Source of the DNA: Bacillota bacterium
GTDB taxonomy: Bacteria > Bacillota > Clostridia > Christensenellales > CAG-138
Length of the DNA: 8,592 bases
Assembly (NCBI GenBank): GCA_023451115.1
Contig: JAEXFV010000069.1
Location: forward strand, 1-8,592
Direction of reading: 5' to 3'
In this document: one piece after another, positions 1 to 4,561 of the stretch
Position numbering within the stretch: the first letter of the stretch is position 1
Layout of the letters: each line of letters opens with the position of its first letter
Position numbers and translations under genes: made by a program
The notes under the pieces: generated by a model
Told to the model about the DNA's origin: nothing
Database searches by the model: none
Seen by the model: the letters and a program-made list of their open reading frames with translations, nothing else

Positions 1-1
1 G

Positions 2-43
2 TACAGGATGTATATTTGCCCTACTTGGCCCAGTCCGCTGCAT
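2..43 (-). CDS. Possible start of next late gene (terminase large subunit?), partial
   Basis: A frame opening with ATG at 43 overlaps the last 23 bases of the terminase small subunit gene and stays open to the window edge (14 codons, reading MQRTGPSRANIHPV). The large terminase subunit normally follows the small one directly, often with an overlap, which is the main reason to list it. There is no well-spaced ribosome site (an AGAGG touches the ATG), and 14 codons are too few to recognise a family. The true start may lie beyond the window. Confidence 0.22.
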   Translation of the reverse strand, partial: MQRTGPSRANIHPV

Positions 44-497
44 CCTCTGGCGTTGTGCCCTGCCATTGCACCGCAATGTTGCCGCTGTGCTCTACCTCCT
101 GTTTGCTGGCATATCCCCATCCAGACATTAGCAGCTGAGCGATACGGTTGTCAATATCCCCCATTGCGGCATGCTCGACAGTGTATTGCTCAACCCTGAG
201 CCTTGCGCGCGTGAGCGTGTCAGAGACTTGCTGTTGTATATGCTTCCCCTTATCTGCATCCTTACCCTTATCCTTATCGTCTACAGGGTAATCGCCATTA
301 CACCATCTATATAGCGTATCCCTTGTAACTCCCAAGGCATTAGCTAAGCCTATCATGGTGTATGGTATTTGTCTAACCTGTGGAATACCTGCTTTAGTCA
401 CGTACTCAACTCTAGAAGCGTCACAATCAGAGAAATATTTTTCCACGCCCTCCTGGATTTGCTCTAGCGTTAATTTTGCTTGTCCTTTTGCTGGCAT
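21..497 (-). CDS. Phage terminase small subunit (gp3-like DNA-packaging protein)
   Basis: This 158-residue protein is a likely terminase small subunit, which recognises the phage DNA packaging site and delivers it to the large terminase for cutting. A helix-turn-helix segment is visible around residues 46-66 (YTMIGLANALGVTRDTLYRW), followed by a lysine/aspartate-rich linker and a helical C-terminal half with RARLRVEQY. This layout matches the gp3-like small terminases of Firmicutes phages. The start at 497 is chosen because AAAGGGGG lies just upstream at good spacing. A longer in-frame reading up to 710 would translate a low-complexity K/R/E tract and is probably spurious. The gene ends on TAG. 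It sits downstream of the late regulator in the operon direction but is separated from it by a cassette on the other strand, so it needs its own promoter. The family call is from memory of the motif pattern, not a search. Confidence 0.75.
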   Translation of the reverse strand: MPAKGQAKLTLEQIQEGVEKYFSDCDASRVEYVTKAGIPQVRQIPYTMIGLANALGVTRDTLYRWCNGDYPVDDKDKGKDADKGKHIQQQVSDTLTRARLRVEQYTVEHAAMGDIDNRIAQLLMSGWGYASKQEVEHSGNIAVQWQGTTPEDAADWAK

Positions 498-524
498 ATT
501 GCAACCCCCTTTCGCGCGCACACA

Positions 525-650
525 CACGCCCTTTTTCTTTTGGGTTAGGGTGGGTGTGTTCTCTTTCTCTTTACTCTTTCTTTTGGTTCTTTTCTTTCTC
601 GGTTCTCTTTCTCTTGGGAGGGGAAGGGCCCTTTTCTTTTTCTCTAAAAA
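525..650. repeat. Polypyrimidine/polypurine tract
   Basis: The plus strand is almost pure C/T over much of this stretch (GA-rich in the terminase leader on the minus strand). It contains a 14-bp direct repeat GTTCTCTTTCTCTT at 558-571 and 602-615. There is no credible gene here. The tract lies immediately upstream of the terminase small subunit gene, where packaging-site or leader sequences can occur in phages. A packaging role is speculation. Confidence 0.6.
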
Positions 651-653
651 CAA

Positions 654-685
654 TGCCCTGTAAGCTTGCGGATGCTTACAAGGCA
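654..685 (-). terminator. Hairpin upstream of terminase gene, terminator- or attenuator-like
   Basis: TGCCCTGTAAGC (654-665) and GCTTACAAGGCA (674-685) pair at 11 of 12 positions around an 8-base loop. On the minus strand the hairpin is followed by ATTGTTTTTAG, a short T tract, so it could end or attenuate minus-strand transcription running toward the terminase gene. The T tract is imperfect, so a leader structure or protein-binding site is also possible. Confidence 0.45.
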
Positions 686-700
686 CTATCTCACAATGCC

Positions 701-709
701 ATGATACCA
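701..709 (-). promoter_or_regulatory. Possible extended -10 of a late promoter for the terminase operon
   Basis: Read on the minus strand this is TGGTATCAT, an extended -10 element (TGn plus TATCAT), with an AT-rich segment upstream (716-768 on plus) but no good -35. A promoter here would make sense, because the terminase gene is cut off from the upstream operon by an opposing cassette. A weak -35 fits an activator-dependent late promoter, possibly served by the ArpU/RinA-like regulator at 2995-3474. This is inference from position and a short motif. Confidence 0.3.
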
Positions 710-768
710 CACTTTTCCCGGATATTTTTATGATAAAAATTTTTTTGCAAAAAATCTAAAAAAAGGTG

Positions 769-798
769 TTGACATACCGTGTCAGTATGTGCTATTGT
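769..798 (+). promoter_or_regulatory. Cassette promoter
   Basis: A consensus -35 TTGACA (769-774) is followed after 18 bp by TATTGT (793-798), which carries a TG extension at 789-791. This is a strong sigma-A-type promoter driving the plus-strand cassette, with transcription expected to start near 804-806. The AT-rich stretch with A and T runs upstream (about 716-768) could act as an UP-like element. Confidence 0.75.
772..790. promoter_or_regulatory. Palindromic operator inside the cassette promoter
   Basis: ACATACCG-TGT-CAGTATGT is an inverted repeat with 7 of 8 matching positions per arm and a 3-base centre. It fills the spacer between -35 and -10. A dimeric repressor bound here would block RNA polymerase. 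The cassette's own ribbon-helix-helix-like protein (1367-1561), a prophage repressor or a host TetR/XRE-type regulator could be the ligand; the sequence does not say which. Confidence 0.6.
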
Positions 799-806
799 TA
801 AATCAA

Positions 807-998
807 GCCAAGGGCAACGGCGGTCAGCACACCACCCGGAAGGGGGTGAGCACATGCCAATAACGATAACGTTTCATGTACTAGGTTACACGATAACGAT
901 TAGAGTTAAAAAGCGGAACCGCCACCCGGCACGGTGACGGTTCTAGACACATAGAACTATAAACCAACCTGGCTGACCGTTAAGGTCTTGCCCTTGGC
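807..998 (+). ncRNA. Structured leader RNA closed by an 11-bp long-range helix
   Basis: GCCAAGGGCAA (807-817) is a perfect reverse complement of TTGCCCTTGGC (988-998). Just inside, CGGTCAGC (821-828) pairs with GCTGACCG (972-979). Three hairpins lie within: CACCC/GGGTG (833-837 with 844-848), GAACCG-C-CACC/GGTG-A-CGGTTC (916-926 with 933-943) and TTCTA/TAGAA (941-945 with 952-956), the last two as alternatives at their edge. The region starts right at the expected transcription start of the cassette promoter. I do not recognise it as a named RNA family. It could be a stable RNA, a regulatory leader for the 103-residue gene, or a small inverted-repeat element; no target-site duplication is visible (AATCA versus CCTAT). 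Confidence 0.5.
854..937 (+). CDS. 27-residue peptide inside the structured leader
   Basis: A 27-codon ORF begins with ATG at 854, five bases after a strong ribosome site AGGGGGTG (841-848), and ends at TGA 935-937. The product starts MPITITFHVLGYTITIRVKK and ends in a basic tail RNRHPAR. The first two thirds alternate polar and hydrophobic residues like a beta hairpin, and no long transmembrane helix is seen. The ribosome site is paired in the hairpin 833-848, and the last codons and stop form the strong hairpin 916-943. The arrangement recalls small type I toxin or leader-peptide loci, but the peptide lacks the membrane helix typical of the holin-like toxins. I do not recognise its family. 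Confidence 0.45.
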   Translation: MPITITFHVLGYTITIRVKKRNRHPAR

Positions 999-1045
999 CC
1001 TATTATAACCCAACACATCAAAAAAAACAACAGGAGGGCAAAAAA

Positions 1046-1357
1046 ATGAGTAAAAACATGACAAAAGAGGACATCTTTGCAACAGTAGCAGATGGTGACA
1101 TTAATGACTTTGCAACGAGCGAAACGGTGACAGATGGTGATATTACCCTGACAGATGCAGTTATCTTTGGCAACGACGAAATGTTTGATCTTGACAGATT
1201 TTATCAGTATGTAGCAATTGACGGTACTTTGTACAAAGCTTATTACAATACAGATGATATTGCCCTTGACGAGATCGATTACAACCACGCAGAGGAGATC
1301 GTGGAGCTTGATGTAAACGATTGGATCAAATACGGCTACGCACGTTGCCGCGTATAA
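1046..1357 (+). CDS. Acidic hypothetical protein, 103 residues
   Basis: The start is supported by AGGAGGG (1032-1038) seven bases upstream of the ATG. The product is very acidic, with about 24 Asp/Glu against 7 Lys/Arg. A 14-residue internal repeat carries the core VADGDI/VTDGDI, and at DNA level CAGATGGTGACATTA (1089-1103) recurs as CAGATGGTGATATTA (1131-1145), 42 bp apart and in frame. There is no signal peptide or membrane segment. I do not recognise the family. It is the first full-size gene of the cassette, so it should be its best-expressed protein. The charge would suit a DNA-mimic inhibitor, but no specific anti-restriction motif is visible, so that is only a hypothesis. Confidence 0.75.
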   Translation: MSKNMTKEDIFATVADGDINDFATSETVTDGDITLTDAVIFGNDEMFDLDRFYQYVAIDGTLYKAYYNTDDIALDEIDYNHAEEIVELDVNDWIKYGYARCRV

Positions 1358-1366
1358 AAGGGGGGA

Positions 1367-1561
1367 ATTACAACGGAAAAGAAAAGAAAAACCACCACGA
1401 GCACAGCAGTAAAACGGAGATATAACGAGAAGACATACACGCGCTTTAACCTCAATTTTAGGAATGATGCCGATGCTGAAATAATTGAATACATTAAGCA
1501 AAAGCAAGCAGATGGAATAAGCGCAACTGAAGCAGTTAGAGCGATTTTTAACAAAAAATAA
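1367..1561 (+). CDS. Ribbon-helix-helix-like DNA-binding protein, non-canonical start
   Basis: This 64-residue frame reads as an Arc/MetJ-like ribbon-helix-helix protein. It has a basic N-terminus (EKKRKTTTSTAVKRRYNEK), a beta strand TYTRFNLNF, a helix DADAEIIEYIKQKQ, and a second helix after the turn DGIS (ATEAVRAIF). It contains no ATG, GTG or TTG between the preceding stop at 1355-1357 and its own TAA. A strong ribosome site AAGGGGGG sits at 1358-1365. ATT at 1367 is listed as start because ATG ACA ACG GAA would be the natural opening with one base changed, but it is very close to the ribosome site; ACG at 1373 has better spacing. The frame is the same as that of the 103-residue gene, so reading through UAA would fuse them. 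It may be an autoregulator of the cassette promoter. Confidence 0.55.
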   Translation: MTTEKKRKTTTSTAVKRRYNEKTYTRFNLNFRNDADAEIIEYIKQKQADGISATEAVRAIFNKK

Positions 1562-1646
1562 ATAGCAGGCCCTTCTCCCCGACCAAAGCTTGAAGGAACC
1601 CGCTAAACCACACCAACATAGAAACTACATTGGAGGTATTTTCATT

Positions 1647-2147
1647 ATGACAAACTTCTTCGCCTCTTGCAAGACCCTGGACGAATTAAAAGCGGAATAC
1701 CGCAAAGCCGCATTTGCCAACCATCCAGACCGTGGCGGAAACCCCGAAACCATGAAGCGCATCAACGCCGACCATGACGCACGGTTTGAACAATTAAAGC
1801 GCGAACACAACGCCGCGGCAGACGAACAGAACCAGACCACCGAAACCGCGGAAGAGTTTCGCAGCGTGATAGAAGCCCTGTTAAGTCTGGACGGCCTGAA
1901 CGTTGAATTATGCGGCCGCTGGTTGTGGATATCCGGGGACACAAAAGCACACAAGGACGCACTAAAGGCTGCCGGTTGCCGTTGGAGTAACAACAAAAAA
2001 ATGTGGTATTGGCGGCACCAGGAGGACGGCGCGAAGTGGCACAAGGGTAACGCGACAATGGGTGACATCCGGAATAAATACGGCTCGCAGATGTTTACAT
2101 CAGATGGCAAATACAGCGAATACCAGCGGGAGCGGCTCGGGGCGTAA
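1647..2147 (+). CDS. DnaJ-domain protein
   Basis: This 166-residue protein has an N-terminal J domain (residues about 3-55) with the HPD motif at 26-28 followed by RGG, the signature through which J proteins stimulate the ATPase of DnaK. A Gln/Glu-rich linker (about 52-70) leads to a helix (EEFRSVIEALLSL). A C-terminal domain with GRWLWISGDTKAHKDALKAAG then NKKMWYWR follows, a pattern I know from J-like proteins on Firmicutes phages and conjugative elements. The start at 1647 is preferred over 1590 because GGAGG (1632-1636) precedes it and the J domain begins at once. The stop overlaps the next possible ATG (TAATG). It probably recruits host DnaK to a substrate bound by the C-terminal domain; the substrate is unknown. 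Confidence 0.8.
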   Translation: MTNFFASCKTLDELKAEYRKAAFANHPDRGGNPETMKRINADHDARFEQLKREHNAAADEQNQTTETAEEFRSVIEALLSLDGLNVELCGRWLWISGDTKAHKDALKAAGCRWSNNKKMWYWRHQEDGAKWHKGNATMGDIRNKYGSQMFTSDGKYSEYQRERLGA

Positions 2148-2176
2148 TGCCCCGGCTGCCGGGAAGGGAAAAAGCC

Positions 2177-2611
2177 ATGTTTGAACATAGAACCGAGGAA
2201 GCCGTGCAGGCCTATTGTCGTATCGTTCATCCAAATCAAATGAATGCCCTAAAAGATATTAAATGCTGGGACAGTTATGCAACCCGTGGAATAGCCGAAG
2301 CGGAGCAGATGATAGAAACTCTTAAGGAATACAGAAAAACCCTTTACAACCGCGCACAGCAGCTGGAAAGCACACCATATACCAGAGTATTAGAACTCAA
2401 GCGGCAAGTCGATTACTTTAGCAACAAAAAATTCTATTATGTGACCATTCGCCGGGTGTACAATGGGAACGTTGCCAGGATTGACGAGATGCAGGAGAAA
2501 TACCCCGGAACAGAACGCCACAAAGCCTTCCAGCGCTTTGCAGAACTACGCAAAGCCAATCCCGGAATAGACACCATCCAAGACACGGAAAAGGGCAAAT
2601 GGGAGCGGTAA
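2177..2611 (+). CDS. Hypothetical mobile-element protein, 144 residues
   Basis: The start at 2177 has GAAGGGA about eight bases upstream. An alternative start at 2147 overlaps the DnaJ-gene stop (TAATG) and adds ten residues, so translation is probably coupled either way. The N-terminal half is helical (EEAVQAYCRIVHP, then AEAEQMIETLKEYRKTLYNRAQQLE). The C-terminal part has a strand segment FYYVTIRRVYNGNVARI and a tail GTERHKAFQRFAELRK that ends in DTEKGKWER. That tail resembles a recurrent motif I remember in uncharacterised proteins of Clostridia mobile elements next to DnaJ-domain genes. No catalytic motif is visible and the function is unknown. Confidence 0.7.
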   Translation: MFEHRTEEAVQAYCRIVHPNQMNALKDIKCWDSYATRGIAEAEQMIETLKEYRKTLYNRAQQLESTPYTRVLELKRQVDYFSNKKFYYVTIRRVYNGNVARIDEMQEKYPGTERHKAFQRFAELRKANPGIDTIQDTEKGKWER

Positions 2612-2620
2612 GCTCCCTTG
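2601..2620 (+). terminator. Small hairpin at the end of the 144-residue gene
   Basis: GGGAGC (2601-2606) pairs with GCTCCC (2612-2617), with the stop codon TAA in the loop, followed by the pyrimidine-rich TTGCTCTTC. The T run is poor, so this is at most a weak terminator, or a processing or protecting hairpin between the two genes. Confidence 0.3.
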
Positions 2621-2646
2621 CTCTTCACCCGAAAACCAGATATAAT
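2618..2646 (+). promoter_or_regulatory. Possible promoter for the coiled-coil gene
   Basis: A perfect -10 TATAAT (2641-2646) lies 17 bp after TTGCTC (2618-2623), a poor -35. Transcription would begin near 2653, just before the ribosome site AGGGAGG (2656-2662), leaving a very short leader. This could let the last gene of the cassette be expressed separately. Confidence 0.35.
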
Positions 2647-2669
2647 ATTACACCTAGGGAGGCGATATC

Positions 2670-2978
2670 ATGACAGACCACGATTTAAAACAAATAATGC
2701 AGGCTATGCAAGAGGTTGTTCGGCCCATTTACAGCAGATTGGATAACATCGAAACTGACCTTAAAACCGTTAAGCTCCGGCAAGAACAGGAAATCATTCC
2801 CAACATTCAAAAGCTCGCAGACGCGCACCTCATGCTTGCGGAAAAGGTTGACCGAATTGAAACCAAAGTCGATGCCATGCAAGAAGATATTTCCCTCATG
2901 AAACCAATTATAATTTCCCAGCGTGATGAGCTGCAAGAGCATGATAGGGTTATAAAAGTCCTGAAATCCATAAATTAA
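2670..2978 (+). CDS. Coiled-coil hypothetical protein, 102 residues
   Basis: The start follows AGGGAGG (2656-2662) at seven bases. Nearly the whole protein is predicted coiled coil from its heptad-like spacing: YSRLDNIETDLKTVKLRQEQ, LADAHLMLAEKVDRIETKVDAM and EISLMKPIIISQRDELQEHDRVI-type stretches, with a break at the Pro in EIIPNIQ. There is no membrane segment. Proteins of this kind are common and poorly characterised in Firmicutes phages and may oligomerise or act as scaffolds. It is the last gene of the plus-strand cassette, directly followed by a terminator. Confidence 0.75.
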   Translation: MTDHDLKQIMQAMQEVVRPIYSRLDNIETDLKTVKLRQEQEIIPNIQKLADAHLMLAEKVDRIETKVDAMQEDISLMKPIIISQRDELQEHDRVIKVLKSIN

Positions 2979-2986
2979 AGCAACAA

Positions 2987-3014
2987 GCCCCCGACTAAAC
3001 GGGGGCCTTTACTT
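2987..3014. terminator. Bidirectional terminator between the cassette and the late regulator
   Basis: GCCCCCG (2987-2993) and CGGGGGC (3000-3006) form a perfect 7-bp GC stem with loop ACTAAA. On plus it is followed by CTTTACTTT; on minus by TTGTTGCTTTAATTT. It therefore ends the plus-strand cassette and also the minus-strand operon, whose last gene stops inside the hairpin at 2995. Confidence 0.75.
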
Positions 3015-3474
3015 TATATGGGAGCAACGCCCCACACTGTATACCGGCATGGATTACCGCATCCACAACATCATTTTTCCAGCGGTAAAACGTTGCCTGT
3101 TCAACGGAAAGTTCTTCCTGAATGTTGAGCCGCGTTTCTGTTGCCTTATCCCTTTCCCGCCCGTTCACGTTGTTAAGGCCGTAGTATACCTCCATAAGCC
3201 TGGCCCTTGGCGGATAATAGGTTACCATCTCAGCCCAGGCCGTTTCGACCGCCCATATCCACAGCGCCGCCTCCCTCACCTCTGGCGGCCTTTCCGTCAT
3301 CATGATAGCCCCCCTGGCTGTTGGGTCAGACCTATAACTTGACCTTATACCCGTTTCAGATTGTGGCTTTTGGCAACGCATGCACCGGGCTTCGTACATT
3401 TCAACCGTCCTTTTGTGCTCTTGGTATCTATACAGTGCCCGCTCTGCTGCCCGATATAAATTCTTATTTGACAT
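2995..3474 (-). CDS. Phage late-gene transcription regulator (ArpU/RinA-like)
   Basis: This 159-residue protein ends with a helix-turn-helix-like segment around residues 117-143 (NIQEELSVEQATFYRWKNDV) followed by VDAVIHAG. In ArpU/RinA-type regulators of Gram-positive phages, a similar C-terminal segment sits at the end of a helical sigma-like protein that switches on the late genes. The N-terminal half is helical and basic and carries CMRC (31-34). The start is backed by GGAGAGG nine bases upstream. Position supports the call: it is the last gene of the early/middle operon, and the next minus-strand gene is the terminase small subunit. The usual adjacency is broken by the plus-strand cassette. 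The family assignment rests on motif and position only. Confidence 0.6.
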   Translation of the reverse strand: MSNKNLYRAAERALYRYQEHKRTVEMYEARCMRCQKPQSETGIRSSYRSDPTARGAIMMTERPPEVREAALWIWAVETAWAEMVTYYPPRARLMEVYYGLNNVNGRERDKATETRLNIQEELSVEQATFYRWKNDVVDAVIHAGIQCGALLPYKVKAPV

Positions 3475-3502
3475 TTCCCGATACCTCTCCTATAATAATT
3501 AT

Positions 3503-3514
3503 ATCACCTCCTTT
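3503..3514 (-). promoter_or_regulatory. Extended Shine-Dalgarno sequence without a matching start codon
   Basis: On the minus strand AAAGGAGGTGAT is a 12-base match to the complement of the 16S rRNA 3' end. No ATG, GTG or TTG follows at useful spacing. The regulator's own ribosome site (GGAGAGG) and ATG lie further downstream. It could be a ribosome standby site or precede a leader peptide beginning at ATT. TATAAT (plus 3498-3503) overlaps it on the same strand but lacks a -35. Confidence 0.5.
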
Positions 3515-3520
3515 TTAGGG

Positions 3521-3549
3521 GCCGTCCTGCTGCAACAGGGCGGCTTTTT
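3521..3549 (+). terminator. Plus-facing terminator upstream of the late regulator
   Basis: GCCGTCCTG (3521-3529) pairs with CAGGGCGGC (3536-3544), eight of nine positions, around CTGCAA. TTTTTGTTT follows on the plus strand. No plus-strand gene ends here, so it may stop transcription leaking through the cassette terminator into the minus-strand operon. On the minus strand the same hairpin lies in the leader of the regulator gene. Confidence 0.6.
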
Positions 3550-3551
3550 GT

Positions 3552-3776
3552 TTAACCTTTTACCATCCCAGCCCCTCTGACCCTGTCGCGCTCGGCCTTT
3601 ACGTTCTCTAGCTGCCCCTGCAGCACCTCCAGCTGCTTGTCCCGCATTTGGATAATGTCTAGCGCATCATGGATTAGCTGTTGCGTGCAGGCATCCACAT
3701 GGGCGTATGGGCAATTACTATCGCACAATCCATATCCGTGCTTTATCATGGCTTCCAGTGTGTCCTGTTCTTTCAT
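3552..3776 (-). CDS. Cys-rich/coiled-coil phage protein, 74 residues
   Basis: The start at 3776 is chosen because AAAGGAGG stands seven bases upstream; the frame is open to an earlier ATG at 3812. The N-terminal half has a Cys cluster (LCDSNCPYAHVDACTQQ), a possible metal or disulphide site. The C-terminal half is a coiled coil (MRDKQLEVLQGQLENVKAER). Function is unknown. It is the penultimate gene of the minus-strand operon. Confidence 0.65.
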   Translation of the reverse strand: MKEQDTLEAMIKHGYGLCDSNCPYAHVDACTQQLIHDALDIIQMRDKQLEVLQGQLENVKAERDRVRGAGMVKG

Positions 3777-3805
3777 GGTTGTGCCTCCTTTGTTTGCATA
3801 GTGAA

Positions 3806-4183
3806 CTAGCACGCCCGCCGACCATTTAAGTCAATATAAAACAATTCTCGGTTTACATCCCAAAGTAAGTCATAGTAGCCTATCCACCTATCATTTACAC
3901 CCAGCTTTTTTGCGGGGATTTTTGACATTAGCCTTTTACATGTTGCGTTCCCGCTTAACTTAAACCCATTCTTTTTATCCGTATCCACAAAGTAAATCCG
4001 TCCATTTTTCATAGCGCACATGATATATTCTGGTTTCCCTAGAATAGTTGTTGCCTTTGCGCTGAAGCTGAAACCCGCAATGTTCCCCTTATCAATGATG
4101 GTTACGCTAACATCTATATCGCTCCTTGTTGTCCCGCCGCTACTTTCACTTTTACGCACAAATACCAAATCACTATTGTTCAT
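3806..4183 (-). CDS. Hypothetical phage protein, 125 residues
   Basis: The ATG at 4183 overlaps the stop of the preceding gene (ATGA at 4180-4183), and GGAAGGAAAGG lies upstream, so the start is well supported. The protein is rich in alternating beta-type sequence (VSVTIIDKGNIAGFSFSAKA, EYIMCAMKNGRIYFVDT, ELFYIDLNGRR), suggesting a small beta-barrel or sandwich fold. No known motif is recognised. It ends on TAG. Confidence 0.65.
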   Translation of the reverse strand: MNNSDLVFVRKSESSGGTTRSDIDVSVTIIDKGNIAGFSFSAKATTILGKPEYIMCAMKNGRIYFVDTDKKNGFKLSGNATCKRLMSKIPAKKLGVNDRWIGYYDLLWDVNRELFYIDLNGRRAC

Positions 4184-4383
4184 ACCCTTTCCTTCCTTTT
4201 CGTTATTTTTATTTTCTCCCGCGCTTGTTTTTCGCGCAGAGCATCCAGAATTATTTCGTACAATTCCAGCATTACCTTACAATGCCTTTGTATCTCGGTA
4301 GAACCGCGCATAACATTCATTGTGCGTTCTTCCGCATCTACGCATGCTTTGATGTGATTTATCGCCATTTGCAGCTTATCCAT
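4180..4383 (-). CDS. Small helical phage protein, 67 residues
   Basis: The start at 4383 follows GGAGGGAGG and overlaps the previous gene by 8 bases; the stop overlaps the next start (ATGA). It is helical throughout (KLQMAINHIKACVDAEERTM, EIQRHCKVMLELYEIILDAL) with a very basic tail (KQAREKIKITKRKERV), so it could bind nucleic acid. No family is recognised. Confidence 0.6.
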   Translation of the reverse strand: MDKLQMAINHIKACVDAEERTMNVMRGSTEIQRHCKVMLELYEIILDALREKQAREKIKITKRKERV

Positions 4384-4561
4384 TGGTGGCCTCCCTCCGT
4401 TCGCCGTTCAAGCAACCCCCAGCAGTCCAATATGCTCCGGTGTCCAGCTTAATCAATCCCGTACACCTTTTGTTGTAATATTGGCACTGCTCACATCTGA
4501 CCACCTCCACCAGCAACCCGTGGTCATCTGGCAACCTATCCTCTACGATAATCCACTCCAT
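4376..4561 (-). CDS. DUF551-like N-terminus joined to a Cys-rich segment, 61 residues
   Basis: The start at 4561 has AAAGGAGG six bases upstream and overlaps the end of the preceding gene by 26 bases. The first 20 residues (MEWIIVEDRLPDDHGLLVEV) have the WIxVEDRLP opening typical of DUF551 phage proteins. From residue 22 the sequence becomes a Cys cluster (RCEQCQYYNKRC, later GGC) like those of other small phage proteins. It therefore looks like a shortened DUF551 domain run into a metal-binding-like module. Function is unknown. Confidence 0.6.
   Translation of the reverse strand: MEWIIVEDRLPDDHGLLVEVVRCEQCQYYNKRCTGLIKLDTGAYWTAGGCLNGERREATNG

Noticed and set aside
498..710. N-terminal extension of the terminase small subunit to an ATG at 710
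   Set aside because: The added 71 residues are low-complexity K/R/E translated from a polypurine tract, and a strong ribosome site stands directly before the ATG at 497.
854..937. Holin-like membrane toxin of a type I toxin-antitoxin locus
   Set aside because: The gene layout is similar, but the peptide has no hydrophobic helix long enough to span a membrane and no antisense promoter was recognised.
807..998. Miniature inverted-repeat transposable element
   Set aside because: The 11-bp ends look like terminal inverted repeats, but no target duplication flanks them, further nested pairing and a translatable ORF exist inside, and only one copy is seen. A structured transcript is the better reading.
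980..1507. 175-residue minus-strand frame opposite the acidic gene
   Set aside because: It is hydrophobic shadow sequence antisense to a gene with a clear ribosome site; it also spans two plus-strand genes and an untranslated region.
1590..1646. Upstream ATG at 1590 for the DnaJ-domain protein
   Set aside because: It has no convincing ribosome site and would add 19 residues ahead of the J domain, while the ATG at 1647 follows GGAGG.
1625..2239. 204-residue minus-strand frame
   Set aside because: It is antisense to the DnaJ-domain gene, whose J domain and HPD motif are unmistakable.
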